64,000 bases of DNA, taken from positions 6,572,001-6,636,000 of the forward strand of contig JAULSU010000001.1 of the NCBI GenBank assembly GCA_030512335.1, written 5' to 3'. Positions 10,784-22,631 of this stretch are shown one piece after another. Within the stretch, counting starts at the first letter, position 1. Each line of letters starts with the position of its first letter. The translations under genes and the position numbers were made by a program. The notes under the pieces were generated by a model that saw only the letters and a list, made by a program, of their open reading frames with translations, was not told where the DNA came from and did not search any database. This DNA comes from Immersiella caudata (Eukaryota > Ascomycota > Sordariomycetes > Sordariales > Lasiosphaeriaceae).

Positions 10784-11554
10784 AGTACCATCTGGAGGTG
10801 TGAAAGACGCCGCAACCCTGAGAGAGCATGGGGAATGGCGACGTTGGGCACGCGTGGGACTCGAGGGCCTTGGCACCGTTCGCAAAAGCTTTTCGATCTT
10901 TACCTTCGGACCCGGCGCCCTTGGCCGCAAATGCCTACCACCGAGACGAGGATCGGCGGCGGGGCGGGCGCGCACTGCCGCAGCATGTCGACGCCGCCAA
11001 GCGATCGAGCAGATATCAATCTAGGATGCCAACCCTCCGAGGAATGGAACCAAGACCGCGCAATCCACCGTGTGCGAGCCTCGTTCTGCGGGTTGCCATA
11101 CCCACTCGTCCATTCGTGCAAGCCAGGATAACCAGGCAATTTAGTCTCAAAGAAAGCACAGCTTGGTTTCATACCGCCCCCCACAAAAGGTTGGGCTCAG
11201 CGCCCCTACTAGTGTTCGGCCGAATGACTCCAACGATCAGGGAAGCTCTACGCGATTCAGATTTCATCGGTTCTCTTGGTGAACCGGCGTCTCTTGGCTT
11301 TCGGTTGAAATATACTTCGTCACAGCCCTCTTACGTGCTCCCGTCGCTTGTGTACCCGTTGAGCTTCTTGTATTAATTACCAAACGCCTCCCCGTCCGCC
11401 ACTCTTGGTAGCCCCAACGTCCCGCTGACTCCAACAGCTAAACACCCTCTCGTTATTGTTTAGGATCTACCCTGACTCTTCTGACTCTCGTTTTCCGTTG
11501 TTGACGTTCCTGTCTTCATACCTTGGCCGCTGCCATCACGAGCGAAGTCCCGTT
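10784..11554. other. Intergenic region
   Basis: Contains the 3' region of the mitochondrial protein gene and the promoter of the membrane protein gene. Several overlapping open frames occur, the longest 182 codons, but none has coding features. Confidence 0.5.
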
Positions 11555-12690
11555 ATGGCTAACACCAACGCCGATGTCGACCCAAACCAGTGTCGTCACT
11601 ATGCTGCCTTCGCATCACATCTCCCTCGTTTGCAATTCGACATCATCTACTGGGCCCTCTTCGTGGCAGTCATCTTGATGCTCTTCTCCGCATCCTACCG
11701 ATATAGCCGGTTCGTGTCCTGTACTTTCTTTTTCTGCCTTGGCAGCACAACACTGACATTTCCCAGAGACCATGAGGCATCCAAAGATGTTGAGCCTGGA
11801 TCCCGCGAGTACAGGCGGCGAATGACAACTTGTATGATCTGGTGTGTCTTCCTGTTCGGCTGCGCCGTAGTCAGTGTCGTCATGGAGGTATACGCTCTCC
11901 TCGCCTTGCAGTTCTGCGACGGGGAGGACTTGATGTCATTGTACTGGTCAACGTGGACCATGCTGCAGCTGGGCTCGCTCGTTGCCATTGCTGGTATCAT
12001 TCTTTCTGTCTACAACGGCATCCGGGGGAATAAGAACCCGTAAGCACCTTCATCAGGAACACTTCGGTCACCGCTAACATTTTATCAGTCCTTGGGCGCT
12101 CGCATTAGGCACACCTGTGCTTGTCGTCGCTGGAATCGGACATGCCCTTCATAGCTCCATGCGCAAGCGCGTTGATAGAGTACGGTCGAGGTCTGCTACT
12201 AGGAGTAGGAGACGTACCATGTCTGTCAGCAGTGGTCTTTCTCGACTAGAGGGCGTCACGACGGGTGATCTACCCATGAGCAGAGAGTGCGTTTCCGTCC
12301 CTGCTTAGTTTTAATTCCCCCCCCCCCAAAACAAAAAAGTCGTTGACACATAACAGGGAGACCCTCCGCATCGACGACAGCGAAAGAGACGACTTAGATT
12401 TCAAGGCTCGCCTCGTCGGTTACACTCCGGAAGGTGCCCCTATCCTTCATTTTCTCGACGATCCCGGAACCATCCGAAGCGATCGCGGCACCGTCATCGG
12501 CCGCGGCGATGGCGGAGTTATCGTTGCCTTTCGAAAGACCATGACGACGATCATCGACGGTCAAGACCCTGAGAAGTTGAAAGAAAAGACCACAGAGCCC
12601 GGACCGAGCGCAGCTTCCGCTCCCCAGCGACCGCCTCCTGTTGTAAGGATAGCGAGTCCTAGCCCGAGTCCGTCGCGCGGGAGGAAATAA
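11555..12690 (+). CDS. Four-transmembrane protein of unknown function
   Basis: Four exons, 11555-11709, 11767-12039, 12089-12286 and 12357-12690, give 319 residues. Four hydrophobic segments are visible: IIYWALFVAVILMLFSASY (about residue 30), MIWCVFLFGCAVVSVVMEVY, LGSLVAIAGIILSVYNGI and WALALGTPVLVVAGIGHAL. The first pair frames a short charged loop. The tail after helix four is cytosol-like: Arg/Ser-rich, then an ordered stretch (DDLDFKARLVGYTPEGAPILHF), then a Pro/Ser/Arg-rich end. The pattern resembles small fungal MARVEL-like proteins, but I recognise no family. Intron 1 (57 nt) is a multiple of three with no stop, so an unspliced form would also stay in frame. Intron 3 contains a C run. 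Confidence 0.7.
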
Positions 12691-14423
12691 CACCCCGACT
12701 CCAAATGGGGACCGCATTGATGCATGTTCATTTTTATCTTTTTTCTTTCTCCTTTGCTTCCAATACCTCTCTCCTTTTGTCAAGACCGACCAACCAATGC
12801 GCGGCACAGTGCGTACTGGCAGTTTGGATTTTGTTTCAACATTTTTGTACCATTCATTACGCAAGAGACATGACACAGCAGCATGCGTCCCGCAGCGGCA
12901 GCGGTAGAGCGGCAGGCAGGGGGTGATGGTAAAAGATACGACGGCACGCAGCATGAAGGGATGGAGTTTACCAGGATTGAATTTTCATTCATTTTCCCAA
13001 AACTGGCAGTTGCGGGATAGGGAAATTCTGTTCTTGTTTTATTTTGGTTGCATAGGTTCATTTTTCGGGAAAACCCTCAGATGCAAGAGAAGGCGGATTT
13101 GTTTATTTGTGGATAGGGGGCGAGGGGCTTGTGCGATGAGGATCAGTGCATAAGGTAGTTTAGCAACCAGTAGTACAGTCCAGTACTCTACCGGGTTTAG
13201 ATGGAGAAAAGGCTGTAAGGCCGTGCCTGGGTACAATGCTCAGCCCAGTTCGGTCGGGTTTTCAACGTCGTCGTTTCAGGTCGTGCGGCCCTCATCCAAG
13301 TCGGTGGCGAATTATTTACCTCCTAAACGGGAATCCCACCAGCGCTTTCCTCCACTGGCACCAAAATACGATATCGTTGCGGTCACGTCCGTAAATCAGG
13401 CAACGCACCCCACCACTCGGCATTTTCAGCCTCCTGCAGTCACGCACAAGCACCGCAGGCAACAATACAAAGTGCCCAGGCTCAGGCGAATACCCATGTG
13501 CCAGCCACGTCCTACTCACACAGTATACGTCACAGCCTACCGATTGGCCCGGGGCAGGGAGGTAAAACAGACTCACACCTGTCTCCTTGGCCTTCTTGGC
13601 TTGCATTCCCGTGGTCAACACAAGCTCTCATGTTTTGAATGTGTGTTGTTCTTGTCTCGGTTGATAGTTGGTTGGTCGTCTATTCTGCCTATCAGAGTAT
13701 ACAAAGGACGTTTTTGTAATCGCCGAATGGGCTTGGCTGTGGATGTGCGACGTCGAGGTCACCCCAAGTTGATAATCAGTACCGAGGGAGCAGACAAACT
13801 TTTCACGGCACAGGGTAGAGTGTATGGGGAAACGCATTAGTCGGCATTGCAGGAAACTGGACACATGATGTGACGATTGGTGTTCAAGTCACCAAGGGAG
13901 GGAGGGGGTTTCTGGGGGCGAGGCAGTTGTCCGTCCTTGGCATCGGCATCGGTTCGCAGGGAATATGGGATGTCTGTTTTGATGGAAAATCGGCCAGATA
14001 TGCATGCTTGATCCATCTGGTATTCTACGATCGGATCGTGGTAGCCAAGAACGCCCCCCCTCCCCCCCCCCCGTCGCAGATGAAAGGGGAAAAGCTGGCA
14101 ACATGTCGGCACTTCTTTCACCCGCCCTGATGTATGCACTAGAAGGGACAAGAGGAGCTGTCCCCTTGGGTCAGCTGTCCAATGCGTATCATTAGCGCTG
14201 CTGTCTTCCGCACCTTCCATATCCTTTGGCGATCATCAACCTGAAAAGCCCAGCCGGCCTTTCTCGGGGCGGCTTCTGCGTCCGGAGAAGCGCGTGGAAT
14301 CTGCGAGTTGACGTCTCCGTGTGCCACCAACACCTTGGCGCGGGCCTCGGGAAAGAGGCGGGAAGAAGAAAGGGCAAACAAGCATTTTTGTTCCCAGCCG
14401 CCGTTCTCCTTCACTTCAAGCCT
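12691..14423. other. Convergent intergenic region
   Basis: 1.7 kb between the 3' ends of the four-helix protein gene and the CHORD gene. It holds a C run near 14056-14071. Open frames such as 13223-13840 lack any recognisable motif. Confidence 0.5.
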
Positions 14424-15629
14424 CTACTGCTGCACCCGCCCGGCTCGGCCAACTTGCAGTATCTCCCCGGTAAGCCTATCATCGCTGCGCAAGACCGGCC
14501 AAGAGCTGCCGTCTGCCTTGACCAGTGTCACTTCCAGCTTAGTGCCCAGAATCTTGAAGCTTGACTTGGCCGTCTCGATGGGGCCAAACAGTGGGACCTC
14601 CGTCTTGTACCGCTTTGGAACGGGTGTATCTGTGGTCGGTAGATCGAGATCGAGCGCCTGTGACCCAAATTCCACCTTGGCGGTTTCCTTGTTGATCTTC
14701 TTCAGGAAGAAAGACGCAATCACCGACGTGGGTGTTTGGTAGAAGTCATGCCTTTGTGGGTCAGAATGTCAGTTGAGCCGCAACGGCAGCGAAATTGGCG
14801 ATAATAGGGAGTGGATGCCAGGTAGCCACTAGGGTACCCGCAGACACGACCAAGCTTGGCCTCACTGGCTGCGCGACACACCGAACAGACGAGATATCCG
14901 CTGGCGGTTGGATGATGGAAAACACAGGACTCACCTGACAGTTTCCAGAACTTCCTCACCTCCGCTGGCCTGCTTTGCTGCGTCCTTCTTTCCACTCCCG
15001 ACAAACAAGTGCCGCTCATTCGTCTTGCAGCCTTCGATCTTCATGAACTGGTCAAACTCCAGAACCCGTCGCTTGCAGCATGTGTACCCCTTGCTACCCT
15101 CGTGGAAGATGGGCGCGCCAGGGTGATGCACGCAGACCTCACCTTCACGACTCGCCCCCTTCTTGTAGCTCACACCGCAAGCCCTCCGTCTGCAGACTCG
15201 CCCGTCCGGAATCTCGATCCCATCGTCATCGTCATCTGACTCCGGGGGTGGCGGGGCTGGGGTGGGTGCGGTCTGTGGGGCGGCAACCGGAGCGCGGGGT
15301 GGCGGAGGGGGGAGGTCGGCAACTTCTACGACCGGAGTCTCCGCTGCTTCCTTCTTCTCAATCTTGGGCGGAAGGTCTGTCGTGCTGTGCTTCCCCTCGG
15401 TGCAGGGCTCGATAGTCATGAATTCCTCAAAGGTGAGAACGCGCGGCTTGCAGCACTTCCATCCTGTTGTGCGCCTGTTTAGCCTTGAGCTCCCGAAGGT
15501 TTCGGCCGCGGATCTCCTCGTACCTTTTTGGCCCTCGTGGAAGATGGGCGGGCCGGGATGGTACCGGCAGACCTCATCCGGATCCGTGTAGACCTTGTTA
15601 CAGCCTTGGTGCACGCACTTGTTGGCCAT
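14424..15629 (-). CDS. CHORD- and CS-domain cochaperone (CHP-1/Rar1 family)
   Basis: Zinc-binding Hsp90 cochaperone of the CHORDC1/melusin family. Three exons on the minus strand, 15629-15524, 15463-14935 and 14751-14424, give 320 residues. CHORD1 starts at MANKCVHQGCNKVY with HPGPPIFHEGQKGWKCCK (residues 5-62). CHORD2 starts at CRRRACGVSY with HHPGAPIFHEGSKGYTCCK (about 128-192). Both keep the Cys/His ligands. A CS domain follows from about residue 212 (HDFYQTPTSVIASFFLKKI to EVTLVKADGSSWPVL). A Pro-rich and poly-Asp linker joins the CHORDs. Intron 1 (60 nt) lies inside CHORD1, is a multiple of three and has no stop; retention would insert 20 residues between HEGQKG and WKCCK. Intron 2 is long for this window (183 nt). 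Confidence 0.93.
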
Positions 15630-15921
15630 GGCTTGAAGTTGCGACACTCCCAATTGATTAGAGTCTTGCGATATCTGCTTTAATGACGGCTGCCGGGCCG
15701 CTCCCGCTGATGTTGAGTTATTTGCGTTGTTGCAGGTCAAAATGAACAGAGCAAGCTTGTCTTGTAGAAGCTTCGAAGAAGATCCATTGGAAGCTTCCCG
15801 ATGGAAATGCAAGGTGGGGGCGGGGCAACGGGGCCGGGTTTTCAGCCACTGTGAGACGCGTCCGGTGATTCGATGAGACGCGTTTGCCTCAGCAGCATTC
15901 ATCAACCTCTGAATCACAAAG
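15630..15921. promoter_or_regulatory. Short bidirectional promoter between CHORD and glutaredoxin-like genes
   Basis: The two divergent start codons are 292 bp apart, so the promoters must overlap or share elements. No specific factor site is claimed. Confidence 0.6.
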
Positions 15922-16295
15922 ATGCGTCCAACAACTCGCCTACTTCAACTATCTTGCCGGATAACACTGTTTACAAGAGAAAATTGTGGTCTCTGCGCAC
16001 AGGCAAAATCAGTGCTGTCTGTCGTATGGGACAAGCGGCCGTTTGTATTCAACGAGGTTGACATTATCAAACCTGAGTCGAAGGCGTGGCGTGATCTCTA
16101 CGAGTTTGACGTTCCAGTCGTGAGTTTAGTTCTGCATCTTGATGAGTATGCGTGCTTAGTTTCTGTTAGATTCATATTAGCAAAGCTCAAAGTTCGCCCG
16201 AAGAACCGGGTCTCGCTGGCAAGGCCGTCAAACTGATGCACCGATTTACCACCGATGCTGTCCAGGACAAAATGGATGCCGTTGAAAAAGCATAG
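15922..16295 (+). CDS. Glutaredoxin-like thiol protein (YDR286C family)
   Basis: Two exons, 15922-16119 and 16170-16295, encode 107 residues. The thioredoxin fold opens with CRITLFTRENCGLCAQAK, carrying a CGLC active-site pair. DVPV is then joined across the intron to IHISKAQ, giving the cis-Pro strand of the fold. The end AVKLMHRFTTDAVQDKMDAVE is typical of this small family (DUF836-type). Acceptor TCTGTTAG at 16169 is chosen because only it restores the conserved VIHIS. The substrate is unknown. The N-terminus (MRPTTRLLQLSCR) could serve as a short presequence. Confidence 0.88.
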
Positions 16296-17552
16296 AACGC
16301 CTGAACCCACGATGCCTCCAGGTCACGCTACCTCGACGCCTGTATGGCACTCACTGATGTCATCAAGTACATTGCGCCATTTCCTGCTGAAGGTCTCACG
16401 ACCAACGGGCGTGGGAAAGGGGAAGTCGATATCGTATCAAGCTTCCATTTTAACGTTTTCACCTAGAGTGCGACCTCCTGCTGCGACCCGAGTTGTAGGA
16501 ATCGGTATCATTCTCGACTGCCGCATGTTTGAGAGAACCGGCAGGTGTGCTCCTCACAATGAAGGATTCATACGAGCTCAACTTACAAACAACCGATCGA
16601 TAGACTGCGCCCCGCGGCCAATAGCAGCTGTAAATCAACACAAACTGCGAAGGAACTCCCTCCTTCTTAGCAAGACGTGTCTTCGCTTCTGATCCGGTTT
16701 GGAATCAGACAGATCGAGGGCGGAGAAACTCATCCGTGATTCATATGTCTGTCTCGCACACGACTAGACTACCTCGGGTACCTTTCTGCCTCCCACATTG
16801 CTACTTGCCCCTTTTGGAAACTTGATTTATACTGCAACATGGATTCCGTTGGGCTTGTCGTATCGCGGGGCTCGGCGGGGGGGCCGGGGCAGATCTAACA
16901 TACTAGGCTAATTCCGATCCCGGTCCTGGAAGCTTGAAAATGCCACCAACGGCAGTAACCTCAATGGAAGCTCTGAAGAATATCAACCAGCAGAGTCAAG
17001 ACGACGAGAAGACCTCCTGGCAACAGACACAATTCACTGCCTATCTACGCGGCCCGTCTCACCCGCCAATGAGAGGCGCAGCCTCGAACCCCACGGGGTA
17101 GTGGAAAGTAAACGACGATGCCAACCAGGATTCTATACCTACCAGGCAGTAAAGGCACATTATGCGATGCGGCTATTACCTTCAAGAATGCCATTTCGTC
17201 TATCGCAATTTGACAGTCTCAGCTTCCGTAGCCTTCACGTCGGTTTCTCGAAGCCCTGCGATCCTCGGAATCGCATAGCCGCCCCCGCCACAGGAGCATC
17301 AAGCTACCCCGCGACCACCCCGGCTCCGGTGGGGGTCACGCGGAGCTCCCCTGGCTCACTGGCTTCGACACCGCTGGATGATCTCAAATACGCACCAACT
17401 TCGTCGGGATCGCTAGCTACCTGCCGCTAGTTTCTAACAGCCGGGCCTCGACTGCGGAATCGGCCTCTAGTCGAAGCTTGCAAGGCTTTGACAGTGTTAC
17501 CGTCGCGGAACCGACTGAGCCGCTACAACGGCTTTCCACCCTCCTGCCCAGC
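16296..17552. other. Intergenic region upstream of the aldolase
   Basis: Contains the 3' end of the glutaredoxin-like gene and the aldolase promoter. A 53-codon frame from the ATG at 16940 (MPPTAVTSMEALKN) might be an upstream frame in the leader, but nothing supports its translation. No other gene is seen. Confidence 0.45.
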
Positions 17553-18634
17553 ATGACTCTGCCACTTTGGAAAGCTTTCCTCCAGCCCAGCCGCCTCTCC
17601 TGCATCCGTGCCAATGGTAATCGTTTCCTGTCCAGTATGGCTTCCAATCCAAGCATGCTTCGCTCCAACAGGCTTGCCCAGGTCTTCCTGGAGGGCAAGG
17701 GGCCTGCCATGGGCGCATGGCAGATGCTCCCTGGCTCCAACGTCTCCCGGATTCTGGCCAGAACCGGCGTTGACTGGGTCATGGTCGACTGCGAGCATGG
17801 CAATATCGACGGTACAGGAACCCAATACAACGCCCCATGCTGTAAATTGAGCGGCAGATAACACATTCTAGACGCCGCTATGCACGAGGCTGTGCCCGCA
17901 ATCGCTGCCCTCGGCGTTTCTCCTATTGTCAGGATACCTGATCTCCAGGGGTGGATGATAAAACGTCAGCTTCCTTGCAATTGCCATGTCGGTAGTTACT
18001 GACGCGTCTGTAGGCGCATTGGATAGCGGTGCTCATGGCGTAAGACCAGGCCGCCCAGCTGGGGTATTGCCGCAAGCTCAAAATGACTAACGAAAGTGTG
18101 TTGAGCCAGATCCTAGTTCCGCTGATTCGAACCGTGGAGGAAGTGGAGAGTGTGGTTGCTGCCGCCAAGTTCCCTCCGCTGGGTCGGAGAGGGTTCGGAT
18201 CGCCCATTGCGGCGCAGAACTTTCAACCCGTGCCCAGCTTCACTGAGTACCTTCAACAGGCGAATGAAGGTCTTTTGACAATGGTCCAGATCGAGACGAA
18301 GGAGTCACTGGAGGCTGTTGAGATGATAGCGCCTTTGGTTGATGTGCTCTTCATTGGTCCATTTGATCTCGGGAACAACATCGGGCATCCCATTATCGAC
18401 GGAAAGATGGACCCTGAGCTGGATGAAGCGATTGCCAGGGTGTTGAAGGCCGCCAACACAGCGGGAAAAAAGGGGGGTATCTTTTGTACCGATGGTGAGC
18501 AAGCTCGCTCATATGCGGAACAAGGTTTCCATATGATATCCGTTGCGACGGATTACACAGCTCTGGGGGCGGTGATGGCACAATCGCTTGCGACTGCAAA
18601 GGGTGGTGTTTGGAAGAAGGCGGCGACATACTGA
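17553..18634 (+). CDS. HpcH/HpaI-type aldolase
   Basis: Class II (metal-dependent) pyruvate aldolase of the 2,4-dihydroxyhept-2-ene-1,7-dioate family, which cleaves 2-keto-4-hydroxy acids. Exons 17553-17811, 17872-17964, 18014-18039 and 18110-18634 give 300 residues. Motifs along the TIM barrel are GAWQMLPG, VDWVMVDCEHGNIDDAAMHE (catalytic His, metal-binding acid), SPIVRIPD, SGAHG, PPLGRRGFGSP, TMVQIETKESLEAVEMIA and DVLFIGPFDLGNNIG. The start is uncertain: in-frame ATGs lie at 17478, 17553 and 17638. The 17553 form adds a basic Ser/Arg-rich leader that could target mitochondria; the 17638 form starts close to the bacterial N-terminus. The third exon is only 26 nt. Confidence 0.9.
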
Positions 18635-19103
18635 GATGTAGATAGCGCTATGAAAATCCAGGGCATATTGAAAGGGATTGTCTCAATCTCCAAGTGATGA
18701 ACGGAAAGATGATGTGTATCCTTTACCTCCCCCTTTTGTTGTGTCAATATCAGGGGCAACTATTCACATCACCCCGCCAATGAAATACACCGTTGACAAC
18801 CCTAACCCAACTCCACCCCGCCATTCGCGCCTTCGCCAGGCATCACGTCCTGCTTCTCCCAGCAGCGATCCAAACCCAGCCAAATTTTGGCCGACCAGTT
18901 GAGATCTGTGTATCTAAGTACCATCAACCCATCCAAACGCGAACACAACCCAGCGAGCTTTCATAACACTCCAGCACCTCGTCGAAACCACACGCCAACC
19001 CAGAACTGCCATCCACCTCTCAATCGATCAATACCGAGCCGCCCGAGCTGCGAATCGCACTCTCGAGCTGTGCTGAGCCACCCACGCAGCCGCCTGCTGC
19101 TCT

Positions 19104-19127
19104 GCGCACGCGCACGCGCACGCGCAC
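19104..19127 (+). repeat. GCGCAC hexamer array in the LSM8 leader
   Basis: Four perfect GCGCAC units, then degenerate GCACACAC, ending about 12 nt before the LSM8 start codon, so it is almost certainly transcribed into the 5' leader. Confidence 0.85.
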
Positions 19128-19144
19128 GCACACACCGGGTGAAG

Positions 19145-19597
19145 ATGTCACAGCTGGGTAGTTACCAAGGGAGTAGGTTCACTTTGCCAGACCTCACCGC
19201 ATCCCATCTCATGGCGCGTAAAACGAGTTATGCTAACAAGGATGTGCGTCGCAGAGAGAGTCTGCATCATCACAACAGATGGGCGCTACCTGGTTGGAAA
19301 TCTAGCATGTTATGATAATACTACGAATCTGGTACGCTATTCAGCCCCCCAGACTGCAACGGAGTGCCCGCAAAGAGGTGAAGGACGGGACTAATAGTGT
19401 GGCAGGTCCTCAACAACACAGTCGAGCGCGTCATTCGCAGTGTAGAGGAAGGCGAACCCTCTGCCGAAGTCCCGCTGGGGTTGTACATTGTGCGTGGCGA
19501 GAATGTCTGTGTGGTCGGGTTGGTAGACGAAGCATTAGACGCCAGTATCAACTGGACGGAGGTGAAGGGAGCGCCTATTGGGACGACGAAGCACTAG
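19145..19597 (+). CDS. lsm8: U6 snRNA-associated Sm-like protein LSm8
   Basis: Subunit that makes the nuclear Lsm2-8 ring, which binds the U6 snRNA 3' end. Exons 19145-19172, 19255-19331 and 19406-19597 give 98 residues, the usual size. Sm1 is KRVCIITTDGRYLVGNLACYD with NLVL; Sm2 is GLYIVRGENVCVVG. The continuation DEALDASINWTEVKGAPIG fits LSm8 rather than other Lsm proteins. Exon 1 is only 28 nt and the two introns are 82 and 74 nt. The gene converges on the nucleoside hydrolase with about 280 bp between stop codons. Confidence 0.93.
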
Positions 19598-19876
19598 TGG
19601 GGACATATTTGGGCGGCGTTCAGGGGATCCAAGGATGGCAACCGGGATATCAACATGTCGGACCGAACCAGGATAGATGGGGCTCATGATGCAGCGGCTA
19701 AGTTGTCTTTACAAAGGGTATGATGTTCACTACCGATTGTTTATTTCTACGTTACGTCTTTGCTGACACAACTGGAAGAGTTTGGTGTGAAATGAGGTTA
19801 CAGCTTCAGGGTATAAAGGCGCGCTCTCCGAAATGAAGCGGAGGGGTTTTTCCACGGTCAACAATGCGGACATTGT

Positions 19877-21399
19877 CTACGCGAAGAGCCTCTTCATCAG
19901 TTCGTCGGGGAACACGTCCACGCCAGGGGACTCAATTACCCGCCTGATCCTGTTGCCCTTCCTCACACTGAGCCAACCCATGGTGTCGCCAGGGACGTCG
20001 TCCAGAGTGACAGCATCCATAGGGTCCTCTGGATCCGTCATCACTGCGCTGCTCTGCTCTCCCGGTTTCGCTCTGACCCGGCGATCGACCACATGCATCC
20101 CCCTAGTCCACTGCCCGCAGGTTTCGATCCTGATATCCTCAAGTGTCGGGGCCGGCTTCCACGCCGGGTTATCCCGTTCAATCATGTACCAGATAGTCAG
20201 CGGATCGTGCAGCGATAGGCCTTCCTCGCTTCCGTCCCCAAGCATCGCTTCGATCTTGTTGAAGGTGCCGGTCATAAAGGTGTCAGTCCACTGTGCGAGC
20301 GGGCTGCCAGCCTCCTTTAACGGCTTAATCTTCTGGTCGAAGAACTTCCTTCTGAGCTCGTGGGGGGTAGTAATGTCAAGGGGGAACAAGGTTAGCTTGA
20401 GTTGTCGGAGCAGCTTGGTGGGATATGCGGAGAGAATCGATTTCCCGTGGATGACGGGAGGCATGGTCGAGGACGGGGTGTGTGAGGTCAGTGCAAAGAC
20501 ACGGGCAGCAGCGACTGCGTCGGCGTAGGTGTTGAACTCAGCACAAGGTGTGATGTTACCCTCGACACCCATAGCGCCTCCCATGACAACGAGCTCTTTG
20601 ACGCGCAAGAAGGTCTCCGGGTCCTCAGCCGCGGCAAGCGCCACGTTTGTGAGCGGCCCAATAGCCACAATGGTGATAGTGTCCTCAGGGCTCTCCTTCA
20701 GGAGACGGAGCATTTCTTTGTGTGAAGGTGTCTTGCTGGGAGTGAAAAAGTTGGAATAGGAGGAGGGGTCGGGCCCAGGTTCCCCGGGAGTGTTGGAAAA
20801 CAGAGAGCGCCAGGTATCGGAAGGGGACAAGTGAGGGTGCTATACATGGTCAGAATCTCTCCAGCTGCCACCCATACGGATACGCCACTTACTGCCTCGT
20901 GAACACCATGCAGCCCATCAGCGCCATCTGTCCTAGTCAGCTTTGTCACCCACTCTCAACTTGTGCTCAAATATATCTTACGAAAGTGATCAGCCATGAG
21001 AATCTCATCCTCGAGCGCATGCTCCGCGCCAATAGCAACGATAGGCTTGAAAGCCCGAAGAGCGCCGTAGGGCTGACCCTTTCCCGTAGATTCGCGCCAT
21101 TCCATCTCCTTTTCCAGCACATGGAAGAGCGCGACTACGTTGCGAAGGGTGCTGCGATGAATCAGTCATAATGATGGGTGCTCAGCACATTGTCCCCGGC
21201 GTACCTGTGAAGAGGCACGTTGCCATATGATACCGAGATCATGGCAACCTCGAGCTCTTCAGGCGACGCGCTAAGAGCTAGCAACAAAGCTAGCACATCG
21301 TCGACACCTGGGCTGCTTGTAAACGGCGTTGCTCACAAGCTGTTAGAATGGGATCGTACCAGGGTCAGTATCGATAATGATACGGTTTTTGGGCGCCAT
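19877..21399 (-). CDS. Inosine/uridine-preferring nucleoside hydrolase
   Basis: Hydrolyses the N-glycosidic bond of ribonucleosides in purine/pyrimidine salvage. Five exons on the minus strand, 21399-21360, 21307-21205, 21151-20982, 20927-20893 and 20839-19877, give 436 residues. The calcium and ribose site DTDPGVDD is at residues 10-17 and is itself split by intron 1. Further motifs are HGADGLHG (encoded across the 35-nt fourth exon), TIVAIGPLTNVALA, LVVMGGAMGVEGN, AEFNTYADAVAA and the catalytic-type His in SLHDPLTIWY. The protein is longer than the roughly 310-residue bacterial enzymes, with extra C-terminal sequence. No signal peptide is apparent. Confidence 0.92.
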
Positions 21400-22631
21400 G
21401 CTGGGCTAGATGGTGCTGCTGCCAAATAGAGGGGGGGCACTGCTCGAGAGCTGAGGAGCTGCAATGTCGAGAATGACTACAACGCAAAAGCTGAAAAAGT
21501 CTGATGATTAAGGTATGAGGTTGAATTTATCTGGAGTTTCGCCTCGGCCTGCACTGGGATGGAAGCTACTTCAAGGCTTGACAGGGCGTTCCCGCCTTTC
21601 TGTGTTATCGCCTCGTGCTGCCCCTCACAACGTCAGCGTTGAACACCGCCGATAAGGCCGGTGTATTGCCGCTTCAAACCGCATGCAAAGGGGCGGGTCT
21701 GTTCTTTGGGGTAGGTACTCGCTAAAGAGCGGGCCCTTACAGGAAGGCCCGCGTCCAGCTGAGACATGACGCGATCTCAAGAAATTGTCAAAAGGGGTCA
21801 ACGTGGGATGAAGAGAAGCTGGATATAATAACGCAGTGCCCCCAACACGAGCCCGTATTTCCAGCGAATTGCCCCTTGCACGCAAGGGCACAGAGATGGC
21901 GGGTGATGGCAGAAGCCTATTGCGAGAACTCTCCAGCTGCCCCTTTTTATGTTCCAACGACGCGTCAAACTCTCCCACTGTGAAAACTGAATTCCGTGGC
22001 CATCACGGCTCAAACTGAAACTTCTCCTTCCCAAATCGTTCTTTCCTAGAAGCGCCGAAGCATCAGCGGAACGATTCTCAACGTAATTTACCCTGCACGG
22101 GGTCACGTGGGAGGCTGCTGCCAAGGCGAGCAGTGGAGGACAGGGGTGAGACCGTGCTCCGGCAACTTTACCGGTGGGATCGACTTGACACCTTTCAGGA
22201 AGCGAGCAAGCGAACAAGTCGATAAACTGCAAGCCTCACCACCGACCACCAACTTTTCCCCCTCCCATCACCACCTTCCATTGACCTTCCGTCACGCTCA
22301 TTCACCTGGGTCTCAACATCCAGCGCGTCCCCACTCCCACGCGCACGGTTTTCGTCTGAATTCCCTCGCGCTTACCGTGTCTGGGTCTACAATTCTCGCG
22401 TAATATTAATCGGGAACCCTTCGCTGCGACTGCCTCAACTTTTCTTTCGCAGGGGAGCTCGACCTTCCATTAACCCTTTCGTCAACAGGCACCCCCCGAT
22501 CCTCGTCTGCCGTCGTCGCTGGTAATTGATTGGTCGTCATCGCACAATTCGAAGCTGTGCTGTCGCTGTTCCCAGTGCTGCAAGCGCATCGCCAAACTTC
22601 AGCAAACCGGCCCCCATCGGTCAATTCCATC
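21400..22631. other. Divergent intergenic region
   Basis: Between the starts of the nucleoside hydrolase (leftward) and the basic coiled-coil protein (rightward). The right half, 22230-22500, is C/T-rich, as is common in promoters and leaders of this window. No gene is supported. Confidence 0.5.

Noticed and set aside
14056..14071. C run, with similar runs at about 12317, 25620 and 57210
   Set aside because: Simple homopolymers common in this genome; possible sequencing-length errors, but all lie outside coding exons.
16940..17101. 53-codon frame beginning MPPTAVTSMEALKN
   Set aside because: Could be an upstream frame or leader exon of the aldolase, but it has no donor site leading into the aldolase frame that I trust and no recognisable family.
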